This document shows, piece by piece, positions 45,365 to 54,758 of a stretch of DNA of 64,000 nucleotides. Under the pieces are notes generated by a model, which searched no databases, was not told where the DNA came from, and was given only the letters and a program-made list of their open reading frames with translations. This DNA is from Chelatococcus caeni. Lineage in GTDB: Bacteria; Pseudomonadota; Alphaproteobacteria; Rhizobiales; Beijerinckiaceae. Position numbers and translations under genes: made by a program. The stretch covers positions 558,001 through 622,000 of the forward strand of contig NZ_JACIEN010000002.1 of the NCBI RefSeq assembly GCF_014196925.1. The letters are read 5' to 3'. Position 1 is the first letter of the stretch. Every line of letters starts with the position of its first letter.

Positions 45365-47283
45365 TGAACGCCGTCGCAACGCTCGCCCGCCCCGCGCCCT
45401 TGCCGGCTGCGCCCGCGCGCGGCCTCCTGCGCTTCCTCACCTGCGGCTCGGTGGACGACGGCAAGTCGACGCTGATCGGGCGGCTGCTGCACGAGACGGG
45501 CGCCATCTTCGAGGACCAGCTCGCGGCACTTGAGAAGGATTCGCGCCGCCACGGCACGACGGGCGGCGACATCGACTTCGCGCTGCTCGTCGACGGGCTC
45601 GAGGCCGAGCGCGAGCAGGGCATCACCATCGATGTCGCCTACCGCTATTTCTCGACGCCGCGCCGCTCCTTCATCGTCGCCGATACGCCCGGCCACGAGC
45701 AGTACACGCGCAACATGGCGACCGGCGCCTCGAACGCCGAGCTCGCCATCATCCTCATCGACGCCCGCAAGGGCGTCCTGACGCAGACGAAGCGCCACAG
45801 CGTCATCGCGGCGCTCACCGGCATCCGGCACGTCATCCTCGCCGTCAACAAGATCGACCTCGTCGGCTTCGACGAGAAGCGCTTCGACGCCATCGTCGCC
45901 GACTACGCCGCCTTCGCCGGCAAGCTCGGCTTTTCGTCCATCGTGCCGATCCCGGTCTCGGCGCGCTTCGGCGACAACATCGCCGCGCCGAGCGCCAACA
46001 CCCCCTGGTACGACGGCCCGACGCTCGTCGGCCATCTCGAGGAGGTGGAGGTCGAGGCGGCGCGCACGGACGGGCCGCTGCGCTTTCCCGTGCAGTGGGT
46101 CAACCGGCCGAACCTCGACTTCCGCGGCTTCTCGGGCACGCTCGCCGGCGGCGTCGTGCGCGTCGGCGACGAGGTGGTGGCCGCCTCCTCCGGCAAGACG
46201 AGCCGCGTGACGCGCATCGTCACCTTCGACGGCGACCGGGAGACGGCCCGCGCCGGCGATGCCGTGACGCTGGTGCTTGCCGACGAGATCGACGCCCCGC
46301 GCGGCGAGGTGCTGGCCGACCCGAAGGCGCGGCCGGCGGTCGCCTCCCGCCTCGCCGCCCGGCTCGTGTGGATGAGCGAGGACACGTTGGCGCCGGGCCG
46401 GTCCTATCTCATGAAGCTCGGCACGCGCACCGTGCCGGCCACCGTCCGGGCGATCCGCAACGCCATCGACGTCGAGACCTTCGACGAGCGTGAGGCGGGC
46501 AGTCTCGCCCTCAACGGCATCGGCGTCGTCGAGATCGACACCGTGACGCCGGTGGCCTTCGACCCCTATGACGAGAACCGCGCCACGGGCGCTTTCGTCC
46601 TCATCGACCGGTTCACCAACGCCACCGTCGCGGCGGGCATGGCGGTCGAGGCCCTCGGGGCCACGAACGTGCACCGCCACGGCTTCGACGTTGACCGGGC
46701 GGCACGCGCGGGTCTCAAGCACCAGCGCCCGCTTGCCGTCTGGTTCACCGGCCTGCCGGGGTCGGGCAAGTCGACCATCGCCAATCTGGTGGAGCGCAAG
46801 CTGCACGCCCTCGGCCGTCACACGACGGTGCTCGACGGGGACGACCTGCGCCAGGGGCTCAATGCCGATCTCGGCTTCGACCTTGCGAGCCGCGCCGAGA
46901 ACGTGCGCCGGGCCGGCGAGGTGGCGCGGCTGATGCTGGATGCCGGCCTCGTCGTGCTCTGCGCCTTCGTCTCGCCCGTGCGGGCGGACCGGGAGCGGCT
47001 GCGCGAGCGCTTCGCGCCGGGCGAGTTCGTCGAGGTCTTCGTCGATACGCCGGCGGAGGTCTGCGCCGCGCGCGATCCCAAGGGGCTTTACGCGAAGGCG
47101 CAGGACGGCAAGATCGCGACCTTCACCGGCGTTGGCCAAGGCTACGAGCCGCCGCTGTCGCCGGACTTGCTGCTCGATGCGGCCGCGGCCGATGCGGAGG
47201 CGCTCGCGGAGCGGGTCGTCGCCTTCATCGAGCCGCGCATCACGGGCGCGAGCCTGACGGCGGAGGATTCGGCGGCGCTGTGA
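45364..47283 (+). CDS. cysNC: Bifunctional sulfate adenylyltransferase subunit 1 / APS kinase CysNC
   Basis: A 639-residue fusion. Residues about 20-440 are the CysN GTPase, with GSVDDGKSTLIGRLL (G1), DTPGHEQYTRNMATG (G3) and AVNKIDL (G4), followed by two beta-barrel domains. Residues about 450-639 are APS kinase, with the P-loop GLPGSGKST (463-471, Lys469), LDGDDLRQGLNADLGF and the DPKGLYAKA segment. The enzyme activates sulfate to APS and then to PAPS. The APS-type cysH in the same operon bypasses PAPS, so the kinase product may serve sulfation. Confidence 0.95.
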   Translation: MNAVATLARPAPLPAAPARGLLRFLTCGSVDDGKSTLIGRLLHETGAIFEDQLAALEKDSRRHGTTGGDIDFALLVDGLEAEREQGITIDVAYRYFSTPRRSFIVADTPGHEQYTRNMATGASNAELAIILIDARKGVLTQTKRHSVIAALTGIRHVILAVNKIDLVGFDEKRFDAIVADYAAFAGKLGFSSIVPIPVSARFGDNIAAPSANTPWYDGPTLVGHLEEVEVEAARTDGPLRFPVQWVNRPNLDFRGFSGTLAGGVVRVGDEVVAASSGKTSRVTRIVTFDGDRETARAGDAVTLVLADEIDAPRGEVLADPKARPAVASRLAARLVWMSEDTLAPGRSYLMKLGTRTVPATVRAIRNAIDVETFDEREAGSLALNGIGVVEIDTVTPVAFDPYDENRATGAFVLIDRFTNATVAAGMAVEALGATNVHRHGFDVDRAARAGLKHQRPLAVWFTGLPGSGKSTIANLVERKLHALGRHTTVLDGDDLRQGLNADLGFDLASRAENVRRAGEVARLMLDAGLVVLCAFVSPVRADRERLRERFAPGEFVEVFVDTPAEVCAARDPKGLYAKAQDGKIATFTGVGQGYEPPLSPDLLLDAAAADAEALAERVVAFIEPRITGASLTAEDSAAL

Positions 47284-47308
47284 GCGTCGCCGGCCCGCGG
47301 GAGCGGCC

Positions 47309-48475
47309 TTACGCCGTCTGCCGGGCGACCGGCTTCTTCTCCTCGTCCGCCCGGTCGGGTTCCGGCTGCGGAGCCGCCATGATCGCATCGGCCAGCTGAT
47401 CGATCCGCTGCAGCAGCGAGGCATCATCGCCCGCTTCGGCCGGCAGCTTGCGAATGTCGCGCTGCAGGCGGTTGAGCTCCCGCTGCAGGCGGGCACGGTC
47501 GGCGCGGGCCTGCTGCAACGCCCCTTCGAGCGACAGTTTCTCGGCGCGCATCAGTTCGACCTCCTCTTCCAGGGCGCGGGCCGTCGACCGCTCCCTCTCG
47601 TCAGTCGCCGCCGCCTCGGCCCGGAGCTTCGCGATGAGATCGCGCGCACGGGCCAGATCCGCATCGCGCTCGGCGACAACGGTCTCGCGCCGCGACGCGG
47701 CGGCCGAGGCCTCGGTCAGGCGTGCGGCATAATCGACCTCGCTCGCCTCCAGCACCTCGATGCGCGTCGCCTGCTCGCGGCGCATGTCGTCGAGCGAACG
47801 GATGCGGGCCGACAGCACCTCCTCGTGCGTGCGCGCGCTCTCCAGCAGCTTGTCGCGCTCGGCAAGGCCGGCCTGCGCGGCGACGAGATCGGCCCGCGTG
47901 GCGGCGAGCACCTGTTCGAGGTCGGCGATGCGGTCGACGTGGTTGGCGAGCTGGGTCTCGAGCCCCGCGACGGCGATGCGCTTCGTATCGATGTCGATCA
48001 GCGCGTCCTTGTGGGCCGTCTCGAGCACACGGTAGGCCTCGTCGCGGGCGCCGAGCCTGTCGGTCGTCTCCTTGAGGGCCGCCTCGAGCCGCGCCGCTTC
48101 CGCGCGCGTCGCCTCGAGCGTGGCGAGGGTTTCGGCGAGGCGGCTTTCGAGATCGGCGATGGTGGCGGCGAGGGTCGCGCCTTCGTCCTCGAGCTGCTTC
48201 AGCTCCGCCGTTCGCCGGCCGATGTCCGCGAGCGCCGACGCATGCCGGTCCCGCGCCCGTTCGAGCTGCTGCTCGAGACGGCGCAGCGCGACGGCGAATT
48301 CGGCCCGCAGATGGTCCTTCTCGGCCGTCAGCTCCGCGATCGAGAGGGGAAACTGCGCCTCAAGCCGGCGGCGGATCAGGCGCTCGGCGCGGCGGTTGAC
48401 GGCGGGAAGCACGACGATCGCCAGGAGCGTGGCCGCGAGGAACCCGAGCGCGAAGATCATCAGCGCTTCGATCAC
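47309..48475 (-). CDS. Membrane-anchored coiled-coil protein
   Basis: A 388-residue protein with one N-terminal membrane helix (about 3-25, ALMIFALGFLAATLLAIVVL) followed by about 320 residues of almost uninterrupted coiled coil rich in Ala, Glu, Arg and Leu, and a polar C-terminal tail. No catalytic motif is visible. The layout resembles RmuC-like N-termini, but the nuclease-like domain is absent. It probably has a structural or scaffolding role at the cytoplasmic face of the membrane. It converges on cysNC with 25 bases between them. Confidence 0.72.
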   Translation of the reverse strand: MIEALMIFALGFLAATLLAIVVLPAVNRRAERLIRRRLEAQFPLSIAELTAEKDHLRAEFAVALRRLEQQLERARDRHASALADIGRRTAELKQLEDEGATLAATIADLESRLAETLATLEATRAEAARLEAALKETTDRLGARDEAYRVLETAHKDALIDIDTKRIAVAGLETQLANHVDRIADLEQVLAATRADLVAAQAGLAERDKLLESARTHEEVLSARIRSLDDMRREQATRIEVLEASEVDYAARLTEASAAASRRETVVAERDADLARARDLIAKLRAEAAATDERERSTARALEEEVELMRAEKLSLEGALQQARADRARLQRELNRLQRDIRKLPAEAGDDASLLQRIDQLADAIMAAPQPEPDRADEEKKPVARQTA

Positions 48476-48600
48476 GGCCCCGCTTCCCCTTCACGCCCGT
48501 TGCAGCCGGCCGGCCCCGAGCCGGCTTTTCATGAAAATGGCACGCCTTGACCGGTCTTTCCAGTCAAGGACCCGTCATTCGAATCGCTCCGGCTGAACGC

Positions 48601-49191
48601 TCAGAAGGGATTCCAGGTCGCCTCCGGCGTGAACTTCAGGTAGCCGAGGTTGAGGCCGAGGCGGGCGCCGACGCCGGTGCGGATCGGCACGATGGTGATG
48701 CCATTGGCGTTCAGCGCCGTCATGCCGAAGCCGGCGACCAGATAGGCCGAGCCGTTGACGCCTGCGAAGCGCTGGAACAGCGAGTTCACCGTCGGCAGGT
48801 TGTAGACGAGCATCATGGTGCGCGCGCCGTCGCCGCCGAAGTCGAAGCCGACCGAGGGGCCCTGCCAGTAAACGCGCTGGTCGCCGGCGTTGCGCGTGTA
48901 GAGCACGCCCTCGCCGTAGCGCAGGCCGCCGACGAAGGCGCCCGAGGCCTCCTGGCCGACGATGTAGCCGTTGGGCTCGCCCCAGCGGCGCACGGCCTCC
49001 TCGATCGTCAGCGCGAGCCCGCGCGAGACGTTGCCGAAGGCCTTATGGCCCGATTGGACGAGTTCCTGGGGGGAGAACGTGTCCTGCTGTGCCGGCGCGC
49101 CCTGGGCGAGGGCGACACCGGGCGCGACGAGAAGGAGCGCCGCGACGATCGTCATGGCGGCACGCCAGGCCGCTTTCCAGCTGGCTCGCAT
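48601..49191 (-). CDS. eipA: EipA-family periplasmic protein (DUF1134)
   Basis: A 196-residue exported protein with a signal peptide of about 29 residues (MTIVAALLLVAPGVALAQGA) and the DUF1134 core. Conserved segments are FGNVSRGLALTIEEAVRRWG, EPNGYIVGQEASGAFVGGLR, YGEGVLYTRNAGDQRVYWQG and DFGGDGARTMMLVYNLP. The Brucella member EipA is needed for envelope integrity and is reported as CtrA-activated. A TTAA-type site lies upstream here. The start at 49191 gives a proper signal peptide; the frame is open for 31 further codons. Confidence 0.88.
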   Translation of the reverse strand: MRASWKAAWRAAMTIVAALLLVAPGVALAQGAPAQQDTFSPQELVQSGHKAFGNVSRGLALTIEEAVRRWGEPNGYIVGQEASGAFVGGLRYGEGVLYTRNAGDQRVYWQGPSVGFDFGGDGARTMMLVYNLPTVNSLFQRFAGVNGSAYLVAGFGMTALNANGITIVPIRTGVGARLGLNLGYLKFTPEATWNPF

Positions 49192-49246
49192 CAGCAATAC
49201 TCCATGCACTAAAGCCCGCCCGCTCCCCATCATGGAACACAAATCG

Positions 49247-49263
49247 TTAACGAGATTGCTAAA
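49247..49263 (-). promoter_or_regulatory. CtrA-like half sites upstream of eipA
   Basis: On the minus strand the segment reads TTTAG-N7-GTTAAC (TTAG and TTAA with eight bases between them, one more than the CtrA consensus of seven). It lies 56-72 bases upstream of the eipA start. Spacing is imperfect, so this is a tentative site. Confidence 0.35.
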
Positions 49264-49398
49264 CGGAAGCGGAAAGCTGCTCATTTCCCGGAAATAACCG
49301 CCCGCGGCAGCCTACCCGGAGGCGGTGCCGCAGCGAATCGCGGCGGGACGTTCTGCGTCAAAAATGTCGGGGCGAAGGCGGGCGCAGGCGGCGCCCGC

Positions 49399-50250
49399 TC
49401 AGGTCCGGCCGCCGACTGCGGCGGCGAGCAGCGCCGTGTCGCGGGCGAGGGCCGGATCGCCCCAGGCGATGAACGGGCCGTTGGCGAAGCCGTCCGTCAT
49501 GTCGCCATAGGTGACACGCGTGCCGTCCGGCGTCGTCACCATGCCGCCCGCCGCGCTGACCAGGGCGTCGCCCGCCGCGACGTCCCACTGCATGGTCCGC
49601 CCGAAGCGCGGATAGACGTCCGCCTCGCCCGCAGCGACGAGGCAGAACTTGAGGGCCGAGGAGGCATTGCGCCGCTCGTGCGGGGCAAGGGCGGCGAGGA
49701 AGCGGTCCGTTTCCGGATCGCCGTGGCGGGCGCTGGCGAGCGCCGTCAGCGCCTTGCGGGAGGCCGGCCGGGTGCGGATGGGCCGCAGGCTATCCCGCGC
49801 CGGCGGCGGGCCGCCGGCCGGCGCGATCGTCGCGTAGGCGGCTGCGCCGCCGATCCAGAACCGGCCGTCCGCGGGCGTGTGGATGACGCCGGCGATCGGG
49901 CGGCCCGCGACGATGGCGGCGATGTTGACCGTGAATTCCGACCCGCCGGCCACGAAATCACGCGTGCCGTCGAGCGGGTCGACGAGGAAGAAGGCCTCTT
50001 CCCGGCCGACCGGTGCCGCCGTATCGGCGCTCTCTTCCGAGATCACGCGCACCTGCGGGAAGGCGCGGGCCAGCGCGGCGGCGATGAACGCCTCCGCCGC
50101 CATATCGGCATCCGAGCAGGGGCTGCCGTCCTCCTTCGTGCGGGTGGCGAAGCCTTTGGCACGGCTTTCGAGGATCCTTGCGCCGGCGCCGTGGGCGATG
50201 GCGGCGAGGGTGATGGCGAGGGCGTCGGCGTCGGGAGAAAAGGGCGGCAT
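49399..50250 (-). CDS. cysQ: 3'(2'),5'-bisphosphate nucleotidase CysQ
   Basis: A 283-residue inositol-monophosphatase-fold enzyme that hydrolyses PAP, the by-product of PAPS-dependent reactions. The metal-binding motif is VDPLDGTRDFVAGGSEFTVN, preceded by ISEES. The C-terminal TMQWDVAAGDALVSAAGG carries the other aspartate. The ATG at 50248-50250 gives the family start (MPPFSPDADAL); the upstream extension is not conserved in character. Its presence fits the PAPS-making CysNC nearby, although it is on the opposite strand. Confidence 0.9.
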   Translation of the reverse strand: MPPFSPDADALAITLAAIAHGAGARILESRAKGFATRTKEDGSPCSDADMAAEAFIAAALARAFPQVRVISEESADTAAPVGREEAFFLVDPLDGTRDFVAGGSEFTVNIAAIVAGRPIAGVIHTPADGRFWIGGAAAYATIAPAGGPPPARDSLRPIRTRPASRKALTALASARHGDPETDRFLAALAPHERRNASSALKFCLVAAGEADVYPRFGRTMQWDVAAGDALVSAAGGMVTTPDGTRVTYGDMTDGFANGPFIAWGDPALARDTALLAAAVGGRT

Positions 50251-50443
50251 CAGGGGCGCTGGGTCGTGACGGAACGAGGGCGGTTGTGCGCAAAACGGCA
50301 ACGAATTGCAAGCAGCGCACCGGGTGCGATGCTCGGTGGTCTCGGGGCTTCCTGCCCCGCGCGAAGCAGTGTATCACCGAAAATCGTTCGCGCCCCGTTC
50401 CGGGGTGCATTCACCTCGCGTTAGCCCCTTCCGCGGAGCCGCC

Positions 50444-51091
50444 ATGACCGCCGTTACGCTCGATGCGCTCGATCTCGCCGCTCTCCTGTGCAGCCGCGTG
50501 TGCCACGACGTCATCAGCCCGGTGGGGGCCATCGTCAACGGGCTCGAGGTGCTCGAGGACGAGAACGACACCTCGATGCAGGAATTCGCGCTCGACCTCA
50601 TCAAGAAGAGCGCCCGGCAGGCCTCGGCCCGCCTCCAGTTCGCGCGCCTCGCCTTCGGCGCGGCCGGCTCCGCCGGGGCCTCGATCGATCTCGGCGATGC
50701 CGAGAACGTCGCCAAGGGCTTCATCCAGGACGACAAGGTCTCCCTCGTCTGGAACGTGCCGCGCCTGCTGCTGCCGAAGAACAAGGTCAAGCTGCTGCTC
50801 AACCTCATCCTTCTCGCCACGAATGCGATCCCGCGCGGCGGCTCCATCACGGTCGATGCCGAGGTGGACGGCGACGATGCGCGCTTCACCATCGCCGCCA
50901 AGGGCGTGAGCGCGCGCATTCCGACCCATGCGGAGCAGCTTCTGGCCGGCAAGGCGGAAGGCGGCAGCGTCGACGCGCATGCGATCCAGCCGTTCTACAC
51001 CGGGCTCGTGGCGCGGGCGGCCGGCATGGATGCGCGCTTCTCGCTCGAGGACGACACGGTGCTGATCAAGGCCGGCCCGGTGGCTGGCTGA
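50444..51091 (+). CDS. chpT: Histidine phosphotransferase ChpT
   Basis: A 215-residue phosphotransferase that passes phosphate from the CckA hybrid kinase to CtrA and CpdR. The phosphorylated residue is His21 in LCSRVCHDVISPVGAI; the following helix EVLEDENDTSMQEFALDLIK and a degenerate ATPase-like C-terminal domain (LLLPKNKVKLLLNLILLATN) match the family. It stands immediately upstream of cheA on the same strand, and ctrA is 5.7 kb downstream. CckA is not in the window. Confidence 0.93.
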   Translation: MTAVTLDALDLAALLCSRVCHDVISPVGAIVNGLEVLEDENDTSMQEFALDLIKKSARQASARLQFARLAFGAAGSAGASIDLGDAENVAKGFIQDDKVSLVWNVPRLLLPKNKVKLLLNLILLATNAIPRGGSITVDAEVDGDDARFTIAAKGVSARIPTHAEQLLAGKAEGGSVDAHAIQPFYTGLVARAAGMDARFSLEDDTVLIKAGPVAG

Positions 51092-51226
51092 GCGCCTGCG
51101 CGCCATCCGTGCAGGATGGCGCGGGATTTCAACCTAACTTAAACTCTTACCCCTGACACTGCCCGTCGGATCGCAGAGGCGCGGGCGGCCATCATCGGCC
51201 GTGCGCGCGCTTTTCGGGTGTGCGTC

Positions 51227-53779
51227 ATGGATGAACTGCTGCGCGAGTTCCTGACGGAGACGAGCGAGTATCTCGACACCGTCGACGTGGAACTCGTGCG
51301 CTTTGAGCGCAACCCGAACGACAGCGCCATCCTGCGCAACATCTTCCGCCTCGTTCACACCATCAAGGGCACCTGCGGCTTCCTCGGCCTGCCGCGGCTC
51401 GAGGCGCTCGCCCATGCCGCAGAAACGCTGATGGGGCGCTTCCGCGACGGCGAGCAGGCGGTCACGAGCCGCGACGTCACGCTGATCCTGGCCACGATCG
51501 ACCGGATCAAGCACATCATCACCGAGCTCGAGCGCACGTCGGTGGAGCCGCCGGGCCGCGACGACGACCTCATCCTTCCGCTCGAACGCTCCAGCGGCGG
51601 CCCCGGGCGGCGCGGCATCGATCCCGCCATCCTGGCCGCCTTCGACGAGCCCGAGGCGCAGCCTCCCGGCGAGGAGCGACCGGCGCCGTCGCCGCAGGGC
51701 GCAGCCGCCGCCGAAGGTGCGGACGCCGCGGCCGGCACACGGCAGCAGACCATCCGCGTGGCGGTCAACACGCTCGAGCATCTGATGACGATGGTCTCGG
51801 AGCTGGTGCTGACCCGCAACCAGCTGCTCGACATCGCCCGCCGCCAGGAGGACAACACCTTCAACGTGCCGTTGCAGCGCCTGTCGCACGTGACGGCCGA
51901 GCTGCAGGAGAGCGTCATGAAGACGCGCATGCAGCCCATCGGCAGCGCCTGGCAGAAGCTGCCGCGGCTCGTGCGCGACCTCTCGTCCGAGCTCGGCAAG
52001 CCGATCGACCTCGTGATGCGCGGCGCCGATACGGAGCTCGACCGCCAGGTGCTCGAAGTCATCAAGGATCCGCTGACGCACATGGTGCGCAACGCGGCCG
52101 ACCACGGGCTCGAAAGCCTTGCCGAGCGGCGGGCGCTCGGCAAGCCGGAGCGCGGCACCATCCGCCTCGGCGCCTATCACGAGGGTGGCACGATCACCAT
52201 CGAGATCGCCGACGACGGGCGCGGCCTCGACCTCGCCGCCATCAGGGCCAAGGCGATCGCCCGCGGCCTTGCGCCGGCGGCCGAGGTGGAGCGCATGAGC
52301 GAGGCGCAGGTCGCCAAGTTCATCTTTCATCCCGGCTTCTCGACCGCCGAGGCGGTGACGGCCGTGTCGGGGCGCGGCGTCGGCATGGATGTAGTCAAGA
52401 CCAACATCGAGCTCATCGGCGGCGTCATCGACATCCATTCCGAGCCCGGTCGCGGCACGGTCTTCACGGTGAAGATCCCGCTGACGCTCGCCATCATCGC
52501 GGCGCTCATCGTCAGCGTCGGCGACCAGCGCTTCGCCATTCCGCAGATGGCGGTGCTCGAACTGGTGCGCGTGCGCCCCGGCTCCGAGCAGCGCATCGAG
52601 ACCGTCAACGGCGCGCCCGTGCTCAGGCTGCGCGAGCGGCTCCTGCCGGTGATGTCCCTCGCGCGCCTGCTCGGCCGCGCCGGGGCAAAGGAGGATGACG
52701 ACGGCTTCATCGTCGTCATCCAGGTCGGGCGGCAGCGCTTCGGCCTTCTCGTCGACGCCGTCTTCCACACGGAGGAGATCGTGGTCAAGCCGATGTCGCG
52801 CAAGCTGCGGCATCTGCAGGTGTTCTCCGGCAATACCATCCTTGGCGACGGGGCCGTGGTCCTCATCATCGATCCCAACGGCGTCTCGCGCATCCTCGGC
52901 GCGCAAGGCGTCGATGCGGCGGCCTTTGCCGATGCCCTGGCGGAAATGGAGGAGGAGCGGGAAGAGGAGATCGAGGCCACGGCGCTCCTCGTCTTCCGGG
53001 CCGGCGGGCCGGGGCAGAAGGCGGTGCAGCTGTCCCTCGTCACGCGGCTCGAGGAGATCGATGCGACCCGGATCGAGTGGATCGGCGACCGCCCGTTCGT
53101 GCAGTACCGGGGCCGGCTGATGCCGCTCGTCACCGCGCACGAGCGCCTCGTGATCCGCAAGGAGGGCATGCAGCCCATCCTCGTCTTCTCCGATGCCGAA
53201 CGCGCCATGGGGCTGATCGTCGACGAGATCGTCGACATCGTCGACGAGCGGCTCACCATCGACCCGGTGCCCCAGCGGCCGGACCTGGTCGGCTCGGCCG
53301 TCGTGCGCGGGCAGGCGACCGAACTCATCAACGTCGCGTATTTCCTGCCGCTCGCGCACGAGGACTGGCTGCGCCGGGCGGCGGTGCCCAACGCGCCGGT
53401 GCGCACCGTGCTGCTCGTCGACGATTCCGACTTCTTCCGCGGCATGCTGGCCCCGGTCCTCAGGGCGGCCGGCTATCGCCTGGCCCTTGCCGGCAGCGTT
53501 GACGAAGCCCTCGACGTGCTCGCCTCGCAACGCATCATCGACGTCGTGGTGAGCGACATCGAAATGCCCGGTAAGACGGGCTTCGATCTCATCGAGAGCA
53601 TGCGCATCGACCAGCGCACGCGGCATCTGCCGGTGATCGCGCTGTCCTCCTACATCAGCCCGGCCATCGTCGAGCGGGCGAGACGCTACAGCGGCGTGGA
53701 ATTCGTGGCGAAGTTCGACCGCGGCGGTCTTCTCGCCGCGCTCGCGGCGAGCATCGACGGCTATGGAGCGGCGGCATGA
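51227..53779 (+). CDS. cheA: Hybrid chemotaxis histidine kinase CheA with tandem CheW-like domains and a receiver
   Basis: An 850-residue kinase. The Hpt domain has His44 in VHTIKGTCGFLGL. After a linker come the dimerisation helices (about 175-240), the ATPase domain (MVRNAADHGLESLAERRALG, then AVSGRGVGMDVVKTNIELIG) and a CheW-like P5 domain. A second CheW-like domain (about 590-700) and a receiver with Asp777 in VVVSDIEMPG follow. A separate P2 domain is not obvious. The start codon at 51227 follows a short GTG-initiated extension that I disregard. cheW overlaps the 3' end by four bases. Confidence 0.93.
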   Translation: MDELLREFLTETSEYLDTVDVELVRFERNPNDSAILRNIFRLVHTIKGTCGFLGLPRLEALAHAAETLMGRFRDGEQAVTSRDVTLILATIDRIKHIITELERTSVEPPGRDDDLILPLERSSGGPGRRGIDPAILAAFDEPEAQPPGEERPAPSPQGAAAAEGADAAAGTRQQTIRVAVNTLEHLMTMVSELVLTRNQLLDIARRQEDNTFNVPLQRLSHVTAELQESVMKTRMQPIGSAWQKLPRLVRDLSSELGKPIDLVMRGADTELDRQVLEVIKDPLTHMVRNAADHGLESLAERRALGKPERGTIRLGAYHEGGTITIEIADDGRGLDLAAIRAKAIARGLAPAAEVERMSEAQVAKFIFHPGFSTAEAVTAVSGRGVGMDVVKTNIELIGGVIDIHSEPGRGTVFTVKIPLTLAIIAALIVSVGDQRFAIPQMAVLELVRVRPGSEQRIETVNGAPVLRLRERLLPVMSLARLLGRAGAKEDDDGFIVVIQVGRQRFGLLVDAVFHTEEIVVKPMSRKLRHLQVFSGNTILGDGAVVLIIDPNGVSRILGAQGVDAAAFADALAEMEEEREEEIEATALLVFRAGGPGQKAVQLSLVTRLEEIDATRIEWIGDRPFVQYRGRLMPLVTAHERLVIRKEGMQPILVFSDAERAMGLIVDEIVDIVDERLTIDPVPQRPDLVGSAVVRGQATELINVAYFLPLAHEDWLRRAAVPNAPVRTVLLVDDSDFFRGMLAPVLRAAGYRLALAGSVDEALDVLASQRIIDVVVSDIEMPGKTGFDLIESMRIDQRTRHLPVIALSSYISPAIVERARRYSGVEFVAKFDRGGLLAALAASIDGYGAAA

Positions 53780-54261
53780 GCGCGATCGATCCCGCCATCA
53801 GCGCCAGCGCCGTCGACGACGGCATCCAATACGTCACGGTAACCGTCGGGGAGCAGCTGTTCGGCATCCCCATCGCACGGGTGCGCGACGTGTTCGTCGT
53901 CGGCGGGCTGACGCCCGTTCCGCTCGCACCGCCCGAGGTCCGGGGGCTCGTGAATCTCAGGGGCCGCGTCGTCACCGCGGTGTGCATGCGCCGGCGCCTC
54001 GGCCTACCGGCACGGGAGCGGACGGTGGGGACGGTGATGGCCGTCGGCCTGGAGCAGGGCGACGAGAGCTTCGGCCTGATCGTCGACGGGGTGGGCGAGG
54101 TGCTGCGCGTGCCGGCCGACACGCGCGAACCCAGGCCGCCCCATCTCGACGGCCGCTGGGCATCTCTCGCGTCGCACATCCACAGGCTGCACGACCGCCT
54201 TCTCGTCGTGCTCGATGTGGATGCGGTGCTTTCCTTCGATGGCGATGGAGGGGGCGGTTGA
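53776..54261 (+). CDS. cheW: Chemotaxis coupling protein CheW
   Basis: A 161-residue adaptor that links receptors to CheA. The two SH3-like subdomains carry VTVTVGEQLFGIPIARVRDV, GLTPVPLAPPEVRGLVNLRG with the conserved glycine-arginine turn, and SFGLIVDGVGEVLRVP. It overlaps cheA by four bases (ATGA). The C-terminus is Gly-rich. No receptor gene lies in the window, so its partners are encoded elsewhere. Confidence 0.93.
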   Translation: MSAIDPAISASAVDDGIQYVTVTVGEQLFGIPIARVRDVFVVGGLTPVPLAPPEVRGLVNLRGRVVTAVCMRRRLGLPARERTVGTVMAVGLEQGDESFGLIVDGVGEVLRVPADTREPRPPHLDGRWASLASHIHRLHDRLLVVLDVDAVLSFDGDGGGG

Positions 54262-54322
54262 TCTTTGTCCCGCGCGGCGCCATGGCCGGCTATGATCGAG
54301 CGTTGACTGGGAGTCTCGCAAC

Positions 54323-54688
<366 letters not shown>

Positions 54689-54758
54689 GGCGCTGCGCGC
54701 GGGCGGCGGGAACGGCTGCGGCCGGCCCGGGTGCCGGAGCATCGGCGGGGGCGGTGTC

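Noticed and set aside
51134-53626. An 830-codon open frame antisense to cheA
   Set aside because: CheA on the plus strand has all catalytic blocks; the antisense product is Asp/His/Arg-rich without structure.
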